DNA of 64,000 nucleotides from Muribaculaceae bacterium (GCA_022509085.1 JAFLTW010000009.1:20947-84946); one strand, 5' to 3'. Shown: positions 38,701-48,859, counted from the first letter of the stretch. Translations and numbers: made by a program. The notes: generated from the letters alone by a model not told the origin.

Positions 38701-40595
38701 TAGGAAACGCGTGGAGAATTAATGCGGTCGTCTATAAAAATTATGGCGTCGTTTTTTTCGAATCCATAACTCTTTATTTCATCTTTCACTGCCTGGATGT
38801 CCGCTTCCGTGAGGTATGTGTCATAAGTGTTGTAATCTGCAAAAGAATATAACTCAAGAGGCACGAAAAATCCCCAGGCTGTAAAGAAATCAGTAAGGTC
38901 TTCCTCGGCTGCAATGCAACACATTCTTACAAACTGAAGTTTGTCATATAGTTCATTGTGTTTCCCGGGGCGTATTGTCTTCTGTATTGGATAGTTTCGC
39001 AAAAGTTCAAACAGCCTCGGATAAAACTTTTTGTTATGACCGGTAGCGTGATAATAACACCAGAGCTGCCAAAACATTCTTGTGGTCCCCCAAGTTCCAT
39101 GTTCAAGGAATGGTTTCCCCTCTTGAAATATTTTAAACTGATTGGAAATAAAGTCGCTGCGCGAAGTGTTTTTCCCTTGATAATACACCACCACGTTTGA
39201 GAATATATTATTGGATTCTTCAGTGGTGCCGGCAAGGTTAATCAGACGCTGGTTCATGTGGCCGTATTCATGTGCAGGACCCCAAATATCACCCTGCGTA
39301 AATTGGGTAAGGACTGCTTCAATCGTATAAACATTGTAGGAGGTACGCCAGTCGCCCGCACTCATAAACAGACCTTCCGCCTGTCGCGACATTCCGAAAA
39401 GCTTATTGTTGAAATATTCATTATACTGAAATCCCGGGGAAGCTTTATAAGTTTTGCCTCCAGCCGTAATCTCATGGGGTTCGGAATTGGGCTCATAAAG
39501 CCCTTGGTTATACTCGTCTCTAACTTCGGCGTCACTTTGAAGTCCCATAAGAATTCTTTCTGTGAGACACATCTTATCCCATGCCGACAGAATCTTTACG
39601 GGATCGTATTCACGAGTCGGATCTGCGCCTTTATTTTTGAACAAGACAGTTTTAACGCAAGGATAAAGTTTTTCCTCTCCCACTACCGCCGGAGAGTCTT
39701 CAAGGTGAAAATGAAGGATGACGTATTTACCAATCAGGTTGTACATGGGATGTGTAGCACGTTGCACAGTGTACTCAAAATCCTTTTGCGTGTCACCAAA
39801 ATATCTGGAGTCGCCTACATAATTGAAAAAGCCGTTTAGTCGTCCTCCTTCTATGTGAATTGTGATAGAATTGTAATTCTTAAGATTGTGGCTCTCGTCC
39901 GCTACATATTTTCCATTCGTTTGTTTAACCGTCTGGACGCAATAGTAAATAAAGAAATGGGAGTTGTTGTTTTTACATTCGATTATATTTAGCCCTTGTT
40001 TAAGTTGAGTGCCGGCTGTTGCAGTATTATACATCAAGGCCGGGTCCGAAACTTCATTTATATAAAGAGTAGCACCTGTGGGCACTGCATCCTTCACCAT
40101 GATGTATATTAGATCCCCTTTGTCGCCAACAATACCTGTGGGATTATTCATGTTGGTGTATCTTGACACTCCCACCAGTTCGGAAGCAACGCTTTCGGAA
40201 TATGGTTCGTATTCCTGCACTCTATACTTAACCGCATATTCATGCGCCCAGAAATCTTCATATAAGTTTGGATAAGTCGATTTCAAATTTTTGTCGGAAT
40301 AATCTTCCGACCAGTCCTTCCTCGCAATCTTATCCACCATCTTTTGAAGCGAGGGCGACAACTGCAAGTAAGCAGAATTCGACGACAGATTATCAGCCGT
40401 AATGCCCTCTTTCAATACCGAGCAGGAAAAGTCGGTAAAAAGATTTGCCAGATAATTCTGGTATACGGAAGCATTTGCGATTTCAGCTTTCTTTTCTGCA
40501 TCGGTCATTTGCAAGCCTGAAATTTCTGATGCATAAACATTTAAGAAACCTTCAAAAGAAAGAAATATTAATAAAATTGAGATTAGTCTTTTCAT
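35706..40595 (-). CDS. M60-family (enhancin-like) secreted metalloprotease with C-terminal sorting-like tail
   Basis: GPAHEYGHMNQ HExxH motif; signal peptide; C-terminal YTLQGLRVINPQHGIYIRRIGNKTEKVII. Confidence 0.87.
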   Translation of the reverse strand: MKRLISILLIFLSFEGFLNVYASEISGLQMTDAEKKAEIANASVYQNYLANLFTDFSCSVLKEGITADNLSSNSAYLQLSPSLQKMVDKIARKDWSEDYSDKNLKSTYPNLYEDFWAHEYAVKYRVQEYEPYSESVASELVGVSRYTNMNNPTGIVGDKGDLIYIMVKDAVPTGATLYINEVSDPALMYNTATAGTQLKQGLNIIECKNNNSHFFIYYCVQTVKQTNGKYVADESHNLKNYNSITIHIEGGRLNGFFNYVGDSRYFGDTQKDFEYTVQRATHPMYNLIGKYVILHFHLEDSPAVVGEEKLYPCVKTVLFKNKGADPTREYDPVKILSAWDKMCLTERILMGLQSDAEVRDEYNQGLYEPNSEPHEITAGGKTYKASPGFQYNEYFNNKLFGMSRQAEGLFMSAGDWRTSYNVYTIEAVLTQFTQGDIWGPAHEYGHMNQRLINLAGTTEESNNIFSNVVVYYQGKNTSRSDFISNQFKIFQEGKPFLEHGTWGTTRMFWQLWCYYHATGHNKKFYPRLFELLRNYPIQKTIRPGKHNELYDKLQFVRMCCIAAEEDLTDFFTAWGFFVPLELYSFADYNTYDTYLTEADIQAVKDEIKSYGFEKNDAIIFIDDRINSPRVSYDGFKKEDAGDFGGFDAFSTDRAPSGSFGYSVDINTVTITTDGDPGAGFIIKDKDGNLLGFSNSKTFQVSEELADKLRSGEAIMQAVGADKSTETVSNLIMDGGINDKKAILQRLVVSAKNLLNYVDESETKVGYLKKNSVLDLVSLLSKIDAALSDENTDSKTFSTLIVNLTDEFNKITNDNESFIPLEMGNLYMLSNFARNTGQALTFNSNGICSTAAKPKDPGAAAAVNFQWNFMPAMEEGTYYIQNWGNKAYIWKAEGSSQTLQLKYSGGYQYNVRSAREKDSRIGLFVMTPIDNTNLAIHIGGNGSVVGWSSDADASKWYITKVVDSSNVDMTNNYKNLLEGLIGQYKEYKVNIDPEGVTVGYLKPEASEMFDAHCKIISDMLEKDNYENEELGAFYNTQLQIFKNLTKSVELTIGIEPGAGYVLQNVFTDKDNPLRYLSGEGDYVATNPVASAETFARQWVFEGTDDPEIFALRNMNPSGNGKYVGNSLDGKQRLPMSAAPVYFKLNPVEDKIGEFGLSINGDISHSLITLMLEAPNETNVVTRMASLSFMTGDEGKWKIKKVHDREYVELRDRLEILINQATELTQNVDYWKYDEWWDTYMLIYNVTGNGSPYSNPATTLEEYKDWVEKFEGNLAIADALMGGDEIIYINSMGGANDCVDNNETLSQEIIRHAFNISSSISFPGLFSIEGLEDPSVISVEITPSSSGQWVNSQAEDKDALMKEYQNIFARTAPGSGLYQQLQSLECDFVDGFYTGVSAKLIQDTDSEGFTLVVNAPCSGLYEVVLKGKEGYAIFTADKKIPSYTVEIYPNLNGIFNKDKGFNINGYTFAEDEEHEKTINLPKEYVLNADLANTIVYIPGLYFVDEFTASLDSKSYKEGFMGMQERRVASAASNPGASKYFATVDLSSLTDMNEHSSPKKLTVSVSKNGATSTYTFYVGVGQNDNVSTDVESIETTEGAEPEYYTLQGLRVINPQHGIYIRRIGNKTEKVII

Positions 40596-40607
40596 GATGC
40601 TGGTATA

Positions 40608-42233
40608 TTAAAATATCACTTTACGTACTGAAGTGCCTTTTTTCTCAATCAGTATTTGTCCACTGGCAGGATTCAAAATCTCGATTCCCTCCAGGTTGAA
40701 ATATCGCGGGAGATTTTCTTCCTGACAATTAACGATATCCACTCCGGTAGGTATATCATCATCTCCCACAATAAAGTTGATGTTGCCGTTTTCATCTTCA
40801 TGGATGTTTCTAATCGTAACGTCGATGGGCTTTCCACTCCAGGAAATCAAGGCAGGAGTCGTTGAGGCAGACAACTCCGTCTTTTCATAAAGCCCGGGAA
40901 ACGCATCGCCGTCACGAGTCCAGTTGGAAGGAATACCGTCTGCCTCAACCAAGTCAACATATTGATGCCTGGGATTTACGTTTACAGTGTTATTGTCCCA
41001 TACCCTCTGATTGAAATCGATATGCCATACAAGCATTCCATGATGAGGTATGTATCGGTCCCAGTCTTTTTGCTGACGGTTCTCTAAAATAAAATATTCG
41101 TTTTTGTTTTCAGTGCGGATAATATAGGCTTCATTACAGTCTCCTATCGGCTGTAATCTTACAAAGTCGGTTGTGTTGATGTCTACAGGATCAAGCCAGC
41201 CGAATACGTATCTTTCGTAGGCGGAGAGAAAGGGAGGAGTCCGACTCATGTTGTTGTATGATCCGGAGTCGAGCAATGTCCAATTCTCGGGAGTGAAAGC
41301 GCCTCCGCCGATAGTGGAGTAAAAGTCAGGAAGCCCCAACACATGGCAAAACTCATGGCAGAAAGTGCCTATCCCGTCCGGCATCATTTTGTTTTCCGAA
41401 TGATACTGCAGCTCATTGGAGCAGGCGTAATGATTCAACTTAAAACCGTCATATGTTTTGTTGACGCCCGCATCGGTCATATCCCACGAATGGGGCCAGA
41501 TAGTATCGGGCCCACCGCCGTCGGCTTCGCCATATCCTGCATAGAAAACGTACACATTGTCAATCTGGCCGTCGTTATTCTTATCATAATCGGCAAAATT
41601 CACCATCCCGTTTTCATACAATATGTCGCAGGCGTCTACAATCATTTCATATGGTCTTCGGTCTTCTCCCCAGTAGTCGTTCTCTCCGTAATAGGCGGCT
41701 GATTTTTCCAGGGTTATCGGGCCGATTATGTCGAAAGTGATGTCAAATTTCCTTCCTGAATTTTCCAAAAAATATTGTCTTGCGCTTCCGGTGGAAAGAT
41801 ACTCTCTGAAATCTTCCCCATTGAGCATTCCCTCATAGTATTCCTTAGGGTTCTCCAGCGTGAACTGCACGTCCGGGAATTCAACAAGAATCACGAGTGC
41901 TTTCTGCTGTCCGGTCGAGGGGAACGGATCAGACATCAAACCGTTGGCATTGCGCTTTGCATCAAGCCTTGAATTACGCTTTTGAGTCACATTCCGTTTG
42001 AAATCCTCATCCGCAACCACATAAAATCCTTTTTCGTCGATTCTCATTATCTGGTCGTCGGTATTGTATATGTTGTGGCCTCTCGGGCCGCCATCCATGC
42101 GGATTGTAATCATTGTGCCGTCAGGCTGACGCACGTCGATAAAGCCCGGTTTCGCCACCACGGCGTATATGCCCGGAATGCTGAGGCACAAAGACGAGAT
42201 AAGGCAAAATATATGTTTCATGAGATATTTCAA
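40608..42233 (-). CDS. M6 family (immune inhibitor A-like) metalloprotease
   Basis: GTFCHEFCHVLGLPDFY; signal peptide; similar C-terminal tail. Confidence 0.92.
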   Translation of the reverse strand: MKYLMKHIFCLISSLCLSIPGIYAVVAKPGFIDVRQPDGTMITIRMDGGPRGHNIYNTDDQIMRIDEKGFYVVADEDFKRNVTQKRNSRLDAKRNANGLMSDPFPSTGQQKALVILVEFPDVQFTLENPKEYYEGMLNGEDFREYLSTGSARQYFLENSGRKFDITFDIIGPITLEKSAAYYGENDYWGEDRRPYEMIVDACDILYENGMVNFADYDKNNDGQIDNVYVFYAGYGEADGGGPDTIWPHSWDMTDAGVNKTYDGFKLNHYACSNELQYHSENKMMPDGIGTFCHEFCHVLGLPDFYSTIGGGAFTPENWTLLDSGSYNNMSRTPPFLSAYERYVFGWLDPVDINTTDFVRLQPIGDCNEAYIIRTENKNEYFILENRQQKDWDRYIPHHGMLVWHIDFNQRVWDNNTVNVNPRHQYVDLVEADGIPSNWTRDGDAFPGLYEKTELSASTTPALISWSGKPIDVTIRNIHEDENGNINFIVGDDDIPTGVDIVNCQEENLPRYFNLEGIEILNPASGQILIEKKGTSVRKVIF

Positions 42234-42248
42234 TCAGTTAGGTTTGGA

Positions 42249-43931
42249 TTAAAAAATTACTTTGACAGCTTTCTCGCCTGTAACTTTAATGAAGATTTCT
42301 CCTTTTGCGGGGTTTTCGATTCTTACTCCCTGAAGATTGTAATAGACAGGAGTCCCTGTGTCGTTGCCAATCCCCTCAACTCCGGCTGCACGCAAATCCT
42401 TGGAGTCAGAAGTAAAGTTAAGGTCTATGGGTTGGGATTTGGCAAGTATCTCGCTTAATCCACCCTCCATCTGGATTCTCATGGCAAACTTATCCGTCCC
42501 CTCCGCATCCAAACCTTCGAGCGTGAATGAATAATGATTGTCTTGATACCTGGACTCATTTACATATTTACGGGCTTTCAACTGACCGCTCACCTTGTCG
42601 AAGACCATCACGAATACAGTACCGTTTTCGGGCTTGTTTCTATAAGTGAAATCCAAATTGATTTCGGCAGATTTATTTTTGGAATCAAAGTCAACTGTGG
42701 GTTTGCCGTCAAAGTCAATCCACGGTTCCTTTACTTCCACTCCGGGGAAATAGATCCGGCTTCTCATGTTGAAACCAATCCAGATGTTGCCTCCCGTAGG
42801 ATAATTGGCATCTCCGAAATTGGCATCGTATGTAATCTCGCCACCATACAGGAACCCGGTCAGATCCACAATATCGTCTTTAAACGTGGTATAAGGTATG
42901 AAAGGGTTGGTGAAACGTACGAAATCCTCCACTGTTTGGTTATCTCCGGCCATTCTGAATTCTTCCATATAGAATCCCAGAATATTGTAACAGTAGAATT
43001 TATTGATGCCGATTCCCGGACAAGTCCACCCAGAGTCTATGCGATTGAACACCACATGCTCCGGATCGGAAACGTCAAACTCGATATAACCGGTCTTGGT
43101 GATCATTTCATAATCATCTATTTGGAGGCCTGCAAACGGGTTTTTCAAGCGATACAGATTGTCGTTCCTGTTATATCTGTATAGCTCTGCATTCAACCAG
43201 TTTTCCTTTAGGTTTTGTTCCAGGCCGAAACGGGGGCTTACCCATCCGTCGATAATCGTAGCTGTGCCGACTAAAGTCCAATTGTCGGGGTTTTCTTTTG
43301 CCAAGTCGCCGGATCTTCTGGCTGATTCCACGATATACCAGGCTCCTTCGTCGTAGGAATTCCTGGTGCCTTCCGGATCTTCATAGTCTATCCAGGCCAA
43401 ATAATCTCCGGCTTTGAATTCAAGTTCACCCGTCTTGGGATCAAATTGGGCGGTAATGGGAGCGGAAACGAGTTTACTGTTTTGCACCGTATAGGGCTCT
43501 ATGAAAAAGTAACGTCCTCTCCAGTCTCTTCCCACGTATTTTTTGGAGATTTTAAGTTGGTTGGTTGCAGCGTCAAATTCACCAATGATGGGATATGCCG
43601 TTCTGGCGGTAGATTCGAGCAGGAATGTTTTGCCTACTAGCATGCCATACCAATCAGACTCGGTAAGGTCATCATACATCAGGCCCTCCATTTTGAAATG
43701 CCAGTCTCCCTCCATGGAAAGCCCGGCAGGCTCTTCGGAGGCCACAGCCGGTGAATTCATAACGATCCACCTCGCTTCTTCAGTTACTTTTTGGATGTTG
43801 GCTTTTTTCGTAGGTGAGGCTTCTGCTGCACCCTTCAGGGCCATCGGATGCCTGTCGACAAACTCAAGGGAGTTTGCTTTCATGGGCAGGATGCACAATG
43901 CCACAAACAAGATAAGATAAAGTCGGTTCAT
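42249..43931 (-). CDS. Secreted hypothetical protein with T9SS-like C-terminal tail
   Basis: Signal peptide; YYNLQGVRIENPAKGEIFIKVTGEKAVKVIF tail. Confidence 0.75.
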   Translation of the reverse strand: MNRLYLILFVALCILPMKANSLEFVDRHPMALKGAAEASPTKKANIQKVTEEARWIVMNSPAVASEEPAGLSMEGDWHFKMEGLMYDDLTESDWYGMLVGKTFLLESTARTAYPIIGEFDAATNQLKISKKYVGRDWRGRYFFIEPYTVQNSKLVSAPITAQFDPKTGELEFKAGDYLAWIDYEDPEGTRNSYDEGAWYIVESARRSGDLAKENPDNWTLVGTATIIDGWVSPRFGLEQNLKENWLNAELYRYNRNDNLYRLKNPFAGLQIDDYEMITKTGYIEFDVSDPEHVVFNRIDSGWTCPGIGINKFYCYNILGFYMEEFRMAGDNQTVEDFVRFTNPFIPYTTFKDDIVDLTGFLYGGEITYDANFGDANYPTGGNIWIGFNMRSRIYFPGVEVKEPWIDFDGKPTVDFDSKNKSAEINLDFTYRNKPENGTVFVMVFDKVSGQLKARKYVNESRYQDNHYSFTLEGLDAEGTDKFAMRIQMEGGLSEILAKSQPIDLNFTSDSKDLRAAGVEGIGNDTGTPVYYNLQGVRIENPAKGEIFIKVTGEKAVKVIF

Positions 43932-44083
43932 TTAATTTCAAATCAGCAAGTTAGGCAGTCACTCAGTTTCAATTAATTAAAACTGTCCTTAATTTCTACG
44001 TAAAGTTATAAAATTTTTATAACTTTCCTATCATATAATCGCAAAAACTTAGCCAGACTCATAATTGAGCCATAGAACAAGAT

Positions 44084-44114
44084 ACCCCGGACAACTCCTG
44101 AGGAGGTCCGGGGT
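44084..44114. terminator. Intergenic hairpin (terminator)
   Basis: ACCCCGGAC-aactcctgaggag-GTCCGGGGT. Confidence 0.6.
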
Positions 44115-44186
44115 TAATTCAGTATTCCCAAACTCTCTTCCTCCCCTTGGAGGGAGGATTTGAGAGGGGATTTAGGTTTTCAGTCT

Positions 44187-45860
44187 TTATTCGGCATCCG
44201 TATCGCCCGGTGCGGGAGGTTCGGGGGAACTGCCCGGTTTCTGGGGATTGGGATCCGTATGGCCGAGGTCATGCTTGGCAGTGCCGTAGATGTCGTCGCG
44301 GATGAAGATGCGGTTGTAAATCGAGCCGTTGAGGTGAGTGCCTTCATAGAAGTTGTCGTAAACGGCCTGATTTATAATCACGTTCACATAGCAATCCATC
44401 TCATTCATTGCGCCGGTGGCATTTTCCCTGTCTCGGTCGTTGTTGATGGCGTTGATGAAATAATAGGGGAGGTCTGCATTGTTGGTATAGGCATTCCATG
44501 TCCCGTTGTCGTATCCGAACTCTACGGTTGTGAGGTCAAGCCAGTTCCAACGTAAGAAGTTGACGTCTTCTGTCGTGGGTTTCTGTCTTGTAACGTTTTC
44601 ACCCTCACCTACATTCCACTGATAGTAGTTCCAGATTTCGAAGTTGATGCCGTCACCGTTGTTCTTGATGAGGTAATCCATCACTTCCTTGTTGATACCC
44701 TTTGTGGTTACTACGATCTCGGTGCCTTTTTCATGGCCGGAGCAGTCTACACAAGGACCGAATTCTACAGCTACCTCTACCACCTGGCCGTTGATTTCGT
44801 ATGTGGCTTTGCTTTCCATACCGTATTGTTCGAGTCTTTCGGCGTGTGAAAGCACGATATTGAGGTCATCGGCGGGAACAATTAATTCCGTGGGAACCGG
44901 GATGCGGACTCTCACGTCTTTGGGATAGCGCACGTGGATAGAGAGCTTGGTGGCGAGATCTTCCACGGAGTATGCGTCATGAAGGTCGAGAACCGAGAGG
45001 TTTACTTCCACTTCGTTGTTGTGCCTGTAGTCTTCAGTGAAAATTACGTCGCCCTCTTCTCCTGCCTCTTCGTCATCAACAACGCCTTCGGGAGTATCTA
45101 CTTCGGTTTTGGTTATCCTGATGATGCGGTCCCAGGCGCCGTTGTTTTGGTGGGTGTAACCATAGAGAGCCACATATACTTCTTCATCGTTGTCGAAACT
45201 TACCAGTTTATAGTTGGGGGCAAAATCGTACTGGTATGCATGGCCCGAACTCTTTGTCTCATATTTGGTGTTCCATGAGTCGTAGCCCACTGTTTCGAAA
45301 CTGATGTCTTTGAGAGGATGGTTTGCCACAAGGCTGGTGGCGGAAAGGTCTACCTCCACTTTGGCGTCATTATCCAGGTATGCGTCTGTGTTAAGAATTT
45401 TCATAACATCGTCTGCATCCATGTTCCAGACGGCCACGTTGCTTACTTGTTCGGAGTTGGTGTCACCCCACATCATGGCCTTGTCGCTCGGGAATCTGTT
45501 TCCGTTTACAACATCCTGCACAAAATAGCTCTTCCATCCCGAGAGGTCTTCAATGAAGCGTTCCTGTCCGTTTGCGGGATTTCTCCATTCATCCTTGGCA
45601 TCAAAATAAGCTTTTGCGGCTGCAACCTCCTCAGCGGTAACGCTTGCGGGAGCTTCAGGTTCTGAGGCTTCAGCTCTTGTGGAGCCATTGGGGCTGAAGA
45701 CTTCGTTGCCAGACCATGCGGTGATTGTGGGAGCCTTCACGAAAAGACTGCCGTTCCCGGGAACGAGTCCGGAATTGGGCTCATCATTGGTACATGAAGC
45801 CAGCGTTCCAAGTGCCACCGTAACGGCACCGATTCCTAATACCTTAAAAAATTTGTTCAT
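44187..45860 (-). CDS. Surface lipoprotein of unknown function
   Basis: Lipobox-like ALGTLASCTNDEP; 557-aa ORF. Confidence 0.75.
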   Translation of the reverse strand: MNKFFKVLGIGAVTVALGTLASCTNDEPNSGLVPGNGSLFVKAPTITAWSGNEVFSPNGSTRAEASEPEAPASVTAEEVAAAKAYFDAKDEWRNPANGQERFIEDLSGWKSYFVQDVVNGNRFPSDKAMMWGDTNSEQVSNVAVWNMDADDVMKILNTDAYLDNDAKVEVDLSATSLVANHPLKDISFETVGYDSWNTKYETKSSGHAYQYDFAPNYKLVSFDNDEEVYVALYGYTHQNNGAWDRIIRITKTEVDTPEGVVDDEEAGEEGDVIFTEDYRHNNEVEVNLSVLDLHDAYSVEDLATKLSIHVRYPKDVRVRIPVPTELIVPADDLNIVLSHAERLEQYGMESKATYEINGQVVEVAVEFGPCVDCSGHEKGTEIVVTTKGINKEVMDYLIKNNGDGINFEIWNYYQWNVGEGENVTRQKPTTEDVNFLRWNWLDLTTVEFGYDNGTWNAYTNNADLPYYFINAINNDRDRENATGAMNEMDCYVNVIINQAVYDNFYEGTHLNGSIYNRIFIRDDIYGTAKHDLGHTDPNPQKPGSSPEPPAPGDTDAE

Positions 45861-46238
45861 CTAAAATTAAATTAAATTAATAAAAAAATACAGTTCTCAT
45901 TCTATTTTAAAATCGTTTATGTTGTTATTATAGCTTCCCGAGGTTCCGGCTTTCTCAAACCGACAGATCCTCTTCAGGGACCCTTCTATTGTACAAACAA
46001 TATCAGGGCAATAGAAAAGTATTTTGGAATCGGGGGCAAAATTATAAAGATTTTTTAGTTTTGGCGAAAATTTTAAATAAAATTATAATTTTTTAAGAAA
46101 TCGGAGAAAATTTTCCTCCTTATGCTGCGTGGGGCTTGGAAAGATTATTTGGGTGACTTGAAACTTGAATCATTTCATTGAAAAAAATATTTGCAGCGTT
46201 CTACCAGTACTCTTCAATAGGCACATCAGAGGGCAATT

Positions 46239-46300
46239 ACGCGTTTTAACGCACCTTAAAGGGCTGCGTCAAAATTCCTCATTTTGACACAGCTCTCTTT
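46239..46300. repeat. Intergenic hairpin repeat, copy E2
   Basis: ACGCGTTTTAACGCACCTTAAAGGGCTGCGTCAAAATTCCTCATTTTGACACAGC; hairpin core is the reverse complement of that in E1. Confidence 0.75.
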
Positions 46301-46346
46301 TCTGGGCTGTCCTCCACAAACTTATCTTAAGCCTGGAGAGGCCAAA

Positions 46347-46937
46347 TCACTTTGCTTTCACAAAGCCAACTTTGTCTTTTTCAGTAATTTTGCGAATCAC
46401 CTTGCACGGATTGCCCGCTGCGACAACGCCTGCCGGAATGTCTTTTGTAACCACACTTCCTGCACCGATTACGGTGTCATCACCGATGGTAACGCCACTC
46501 AAGATGGTGCTTCCACCGCCAATCCATACCCGGTTGCCGATTATGATGGGCTCCGGAATGAGGGCACCCTCGATACGTTCCTGAGCGTCTAAGGAATGGT
46601 TGGCGGAATACATGCTTACGTTGGGGCCGAGAAGGGTATTGTTACCGATTATGATCTGTCCGCAGTCAAGAAGTGTACAGCCGAAATTGATGTAGAGGTC
46701 ATTCCCGAGCGTGATGTTCTTTCCGAACTCACAAGTGAAGTTGGGCTCCATGAATACACGCTCGCCGACTTTCTTGAAGAGCTTTTTCATGATTTCCTGA
46801 CGTTTCTCCGTCTCCTCGTCGGTAGTGGCGTTAAATTCCTTGAAAAGTTTCTTGGCCTCGACTCTACGGTCGAAGAGATCGGCATCGAAATCATCATAGA
46901 TTTCATGTGCCTGCATTTTGTCCCATTCAGTCTTCAT
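46347..46937 (-). CDS. Maltose/galactoside O-acetyltransferase family (hexapeptide repeat)
   Basis: FGKNITLGNDLYINFGCTLLDCGQIIIGNNTLLGPNV; RVWIGGGSTILSGVTIGDDTVIGAGSVV. Confidence 0.93.
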   Translation of the reverse strand: MKTEWDKMQAHEIYDDFDADLFDRRVEAKKLFKEFNATTDEETEKRQEIMKKLFKKVGERVFMEPNFTCEFGKNITLGNDLYINFGCTLLDCGQIIIGNNTLLGPNVSMYSANHSLDAQERIEGALIPEPIIIGNRVWIGGGSTILSGVTIGDDTVIGAGSVVTKDIPAGVVAAGNPCKVIRKITEKDKVGFVKAK

Positions 46938-47083
46938 GTGAGATTTTAGGTTGGTTTTTAATTACTTTGCAAAATTACCAATAAATTCCGATTACCATGC
47001 AACCTCGTTTAAATTTATTAGAACGTAACGCACACTAAGCGAACATTCCTCTGAATTAGTTAGCCATATAACGATAGCCAATC

Positions 47084-47755
47084 TTAATTTTCGGTCAAAT
47101 TGTAGAAAATTGAAAGTAGGTATTGTACTATATCGGATAATGGTTCCGCGCCGTTCTCAATTCTGATGGCGTCTTCGGCCGGATGAGTCCAGGCGGCATC
47201 AATTTTATCACGTTCGAGAATATCAGCTTTCACAGATTGATAGGTTGCCGGATTTCCTTGCGTTTTCAGTTCTTTAAGACGTCTTTCCACACTGATATTC
47301 AAGGGAGCAGTAACGAACACTTTCATTTTGGCATCAGGGAAAACTACCGTGCCGATATCACGACCTTCCATTACTACACCTTTATTCTTTCCCATCTCTC
47401 TCAACCGTGCGGTTAAAAAATTGCGAACCTGGGCAATTTTTGCCACATGGGGAGTGAGATTGCTTACCTCTAGGCTCCGAATTTCTTTCTCAACATTTTT
47501 CCCATTCAGAATAGTAGAATAACTGTCTGGAGTCCTGTCAAAAGAAATATCTATGGTCGGAAGAAGTTCTATCAGTTTCTTGGAGTTTATGTCGGTCGAT
47601 GATGTCACCAATCCATTTTGCATCCCGAAAAGAGTGACGGCTCGATACATAGCACCGCTGTCAATGTGTGTATAACCCGTTCTTTCTGCCAAATCCTGGG
47701 CTATCGTACTTTTACCCGAGGCGGCAAACCCATCAATGGCGACTATGATTTTCAT
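47084..47755 (-). CDS. cmk: (d)CMP kinase
   Basis: VAIDGFAASGKSTIAQDLAERTGYTHIDSGAMYRAVT; MEGRDIGTVVFPDA. Confidence 0.95.
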   Translation of the reverse strand: MKIIVAIDGFAASGKSTIAQDLAERTGYTHIDSGAMYRAVTLFGMQNGLVTSSTDINSKKLIELLPTIDISFDRTPDSYSTILNGKNVEKEIRSLEVSNLTPHVAKIAQVRNFLTARLREMGKNKGVVMEGRDIGTVVFPDAKMKVFVTAPLNISVERRLKELKTQGNPATYQSVKADILERDKIDAAWTHPAEDAIRIENGAEPLSDIVQYLLSIFYNLTEN

Positions 47756-47756
47756 A

Positions 47757-48851
47757 TTAGCTTTGCTTTTTATAAGACAATGCGGCTATTAGCGAGAGTG
47801 CGAATGCGAAGGCAGCCAAGGCGCCGAACTGTAGCCAAAGGCCGTGGAGAGAGGTGCCTTTGAGATATACCGACCTCATAATCTCAATGAAATAACGCGG
47901 TGGGATAGCATAGGTTATGTATTGCGCCCAATCAGGCATTGACTGAATGGGTGTGAACAGACCTCCCATAAGTTGGAATACCATAATAAAGGCAAACATT
48001 ACGAAAATGCTTTGAAGCATCGTCGAGGACTGGTTTGCTATCCAAACACCAAGACTCGACATCACCAGACTGAAAATAATGGTGGCGAGATATATAAGCA
48101 GGATATTTCCCATGGGGGCAAGGCCATAGATAACCCAGCCGACAATCATTCCTATTGTCACCACAATCACGCCAGCGACCCAGTATGGAATCAGTTTGGA
48201 TATTACGAAAGTGAATTTGCTTACGGGCGTTACATTCATCGCATCGAGAGTGCCTTCCTCCTTTTCGCTTACGATATTGAGTGTCGGGAGAAAACCGCAG
48301 ATTATAATCAGAAGCACGACAATTAATGCCGGAATCATATAATTTTTGAAATCAAGAGTAGGATTGAAGCGATTGACAACGCTTGTTGACGCCTGTGGAA
48401 ATTCAATACCATTAGCTCTTTGATACTGAGACAGAGTATTCATCAACGACTGCGCCACATAGTTTGCGCCGAGCATTCCTTTTGTGGCGTTAACACCGTT
48501 GGCATCTATGTTTACTTTCCCGAGACTCTTTGAATAGTCTTCCGGAATGGTAAGAATCACGTCGGCTTTACCATTTTCGACATACTCCATTGCCTGGTTC
48601 TGATTCCCTGCGACAGCTTCAATTTTCAGGAATCCGGTGGAGGCAAGATCCGTTATTATCTCGTTCGAAAGTTGGGAGCGGTCATTATCGATTACTACGA
48701 CTCTTACATCTTTCACTTCAAGGGTTGCCACGAGAGGGATGACCGACATTATCACGATAGGCATTGCGATTATGATGCGCGGAATAAAAGGATTTTTCCG
48801 CATCAGAATCAGCTCCTTTTTGAGCAGTGCTCTTAATATCCGTAGCTTCAT
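47757..48851 (-). CDS. ABC-2 type transporter permease
   Basis: ABC-2 permease hydrophobic profile and SEKEEGTLDAMNVTPVSKFTFVISK motif. Confidence 0.92.
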   Translation of the reverse strand: MKLRILRALLKKELILMRKNPFIPRIIIAMPIVIMSVIPLVATLEVKDVRVVVIDNDRSQLSNEIITDLASTGFLKIEAVAGNQNQAMEYVENGKADVILTIPEDYSKSLGKVNIDANGVNATKGMLGANYVAQSLMNTLSQYQRANGIEFPQASTSVVNRFNPTLDFKNYMIPALIVVLLIIICGFLPTLNIVSEKEEGTLDAMNVTPVSKFTFVISKLIPYWVAGVIVVTIGMIVGWVIYGLAPMGNILLIYLATIIFSLVMSSLGVWIANQSSTMLQSIFVMFAFIMVFQLMGGLFTPIQSMPDWAQYITYAIPPRYFIEIMRSVYLKGTSLHGLWLQFGALAAFAFALSLIAALSYKKQS

Positions 48852-48859
48852 AACTGCAA

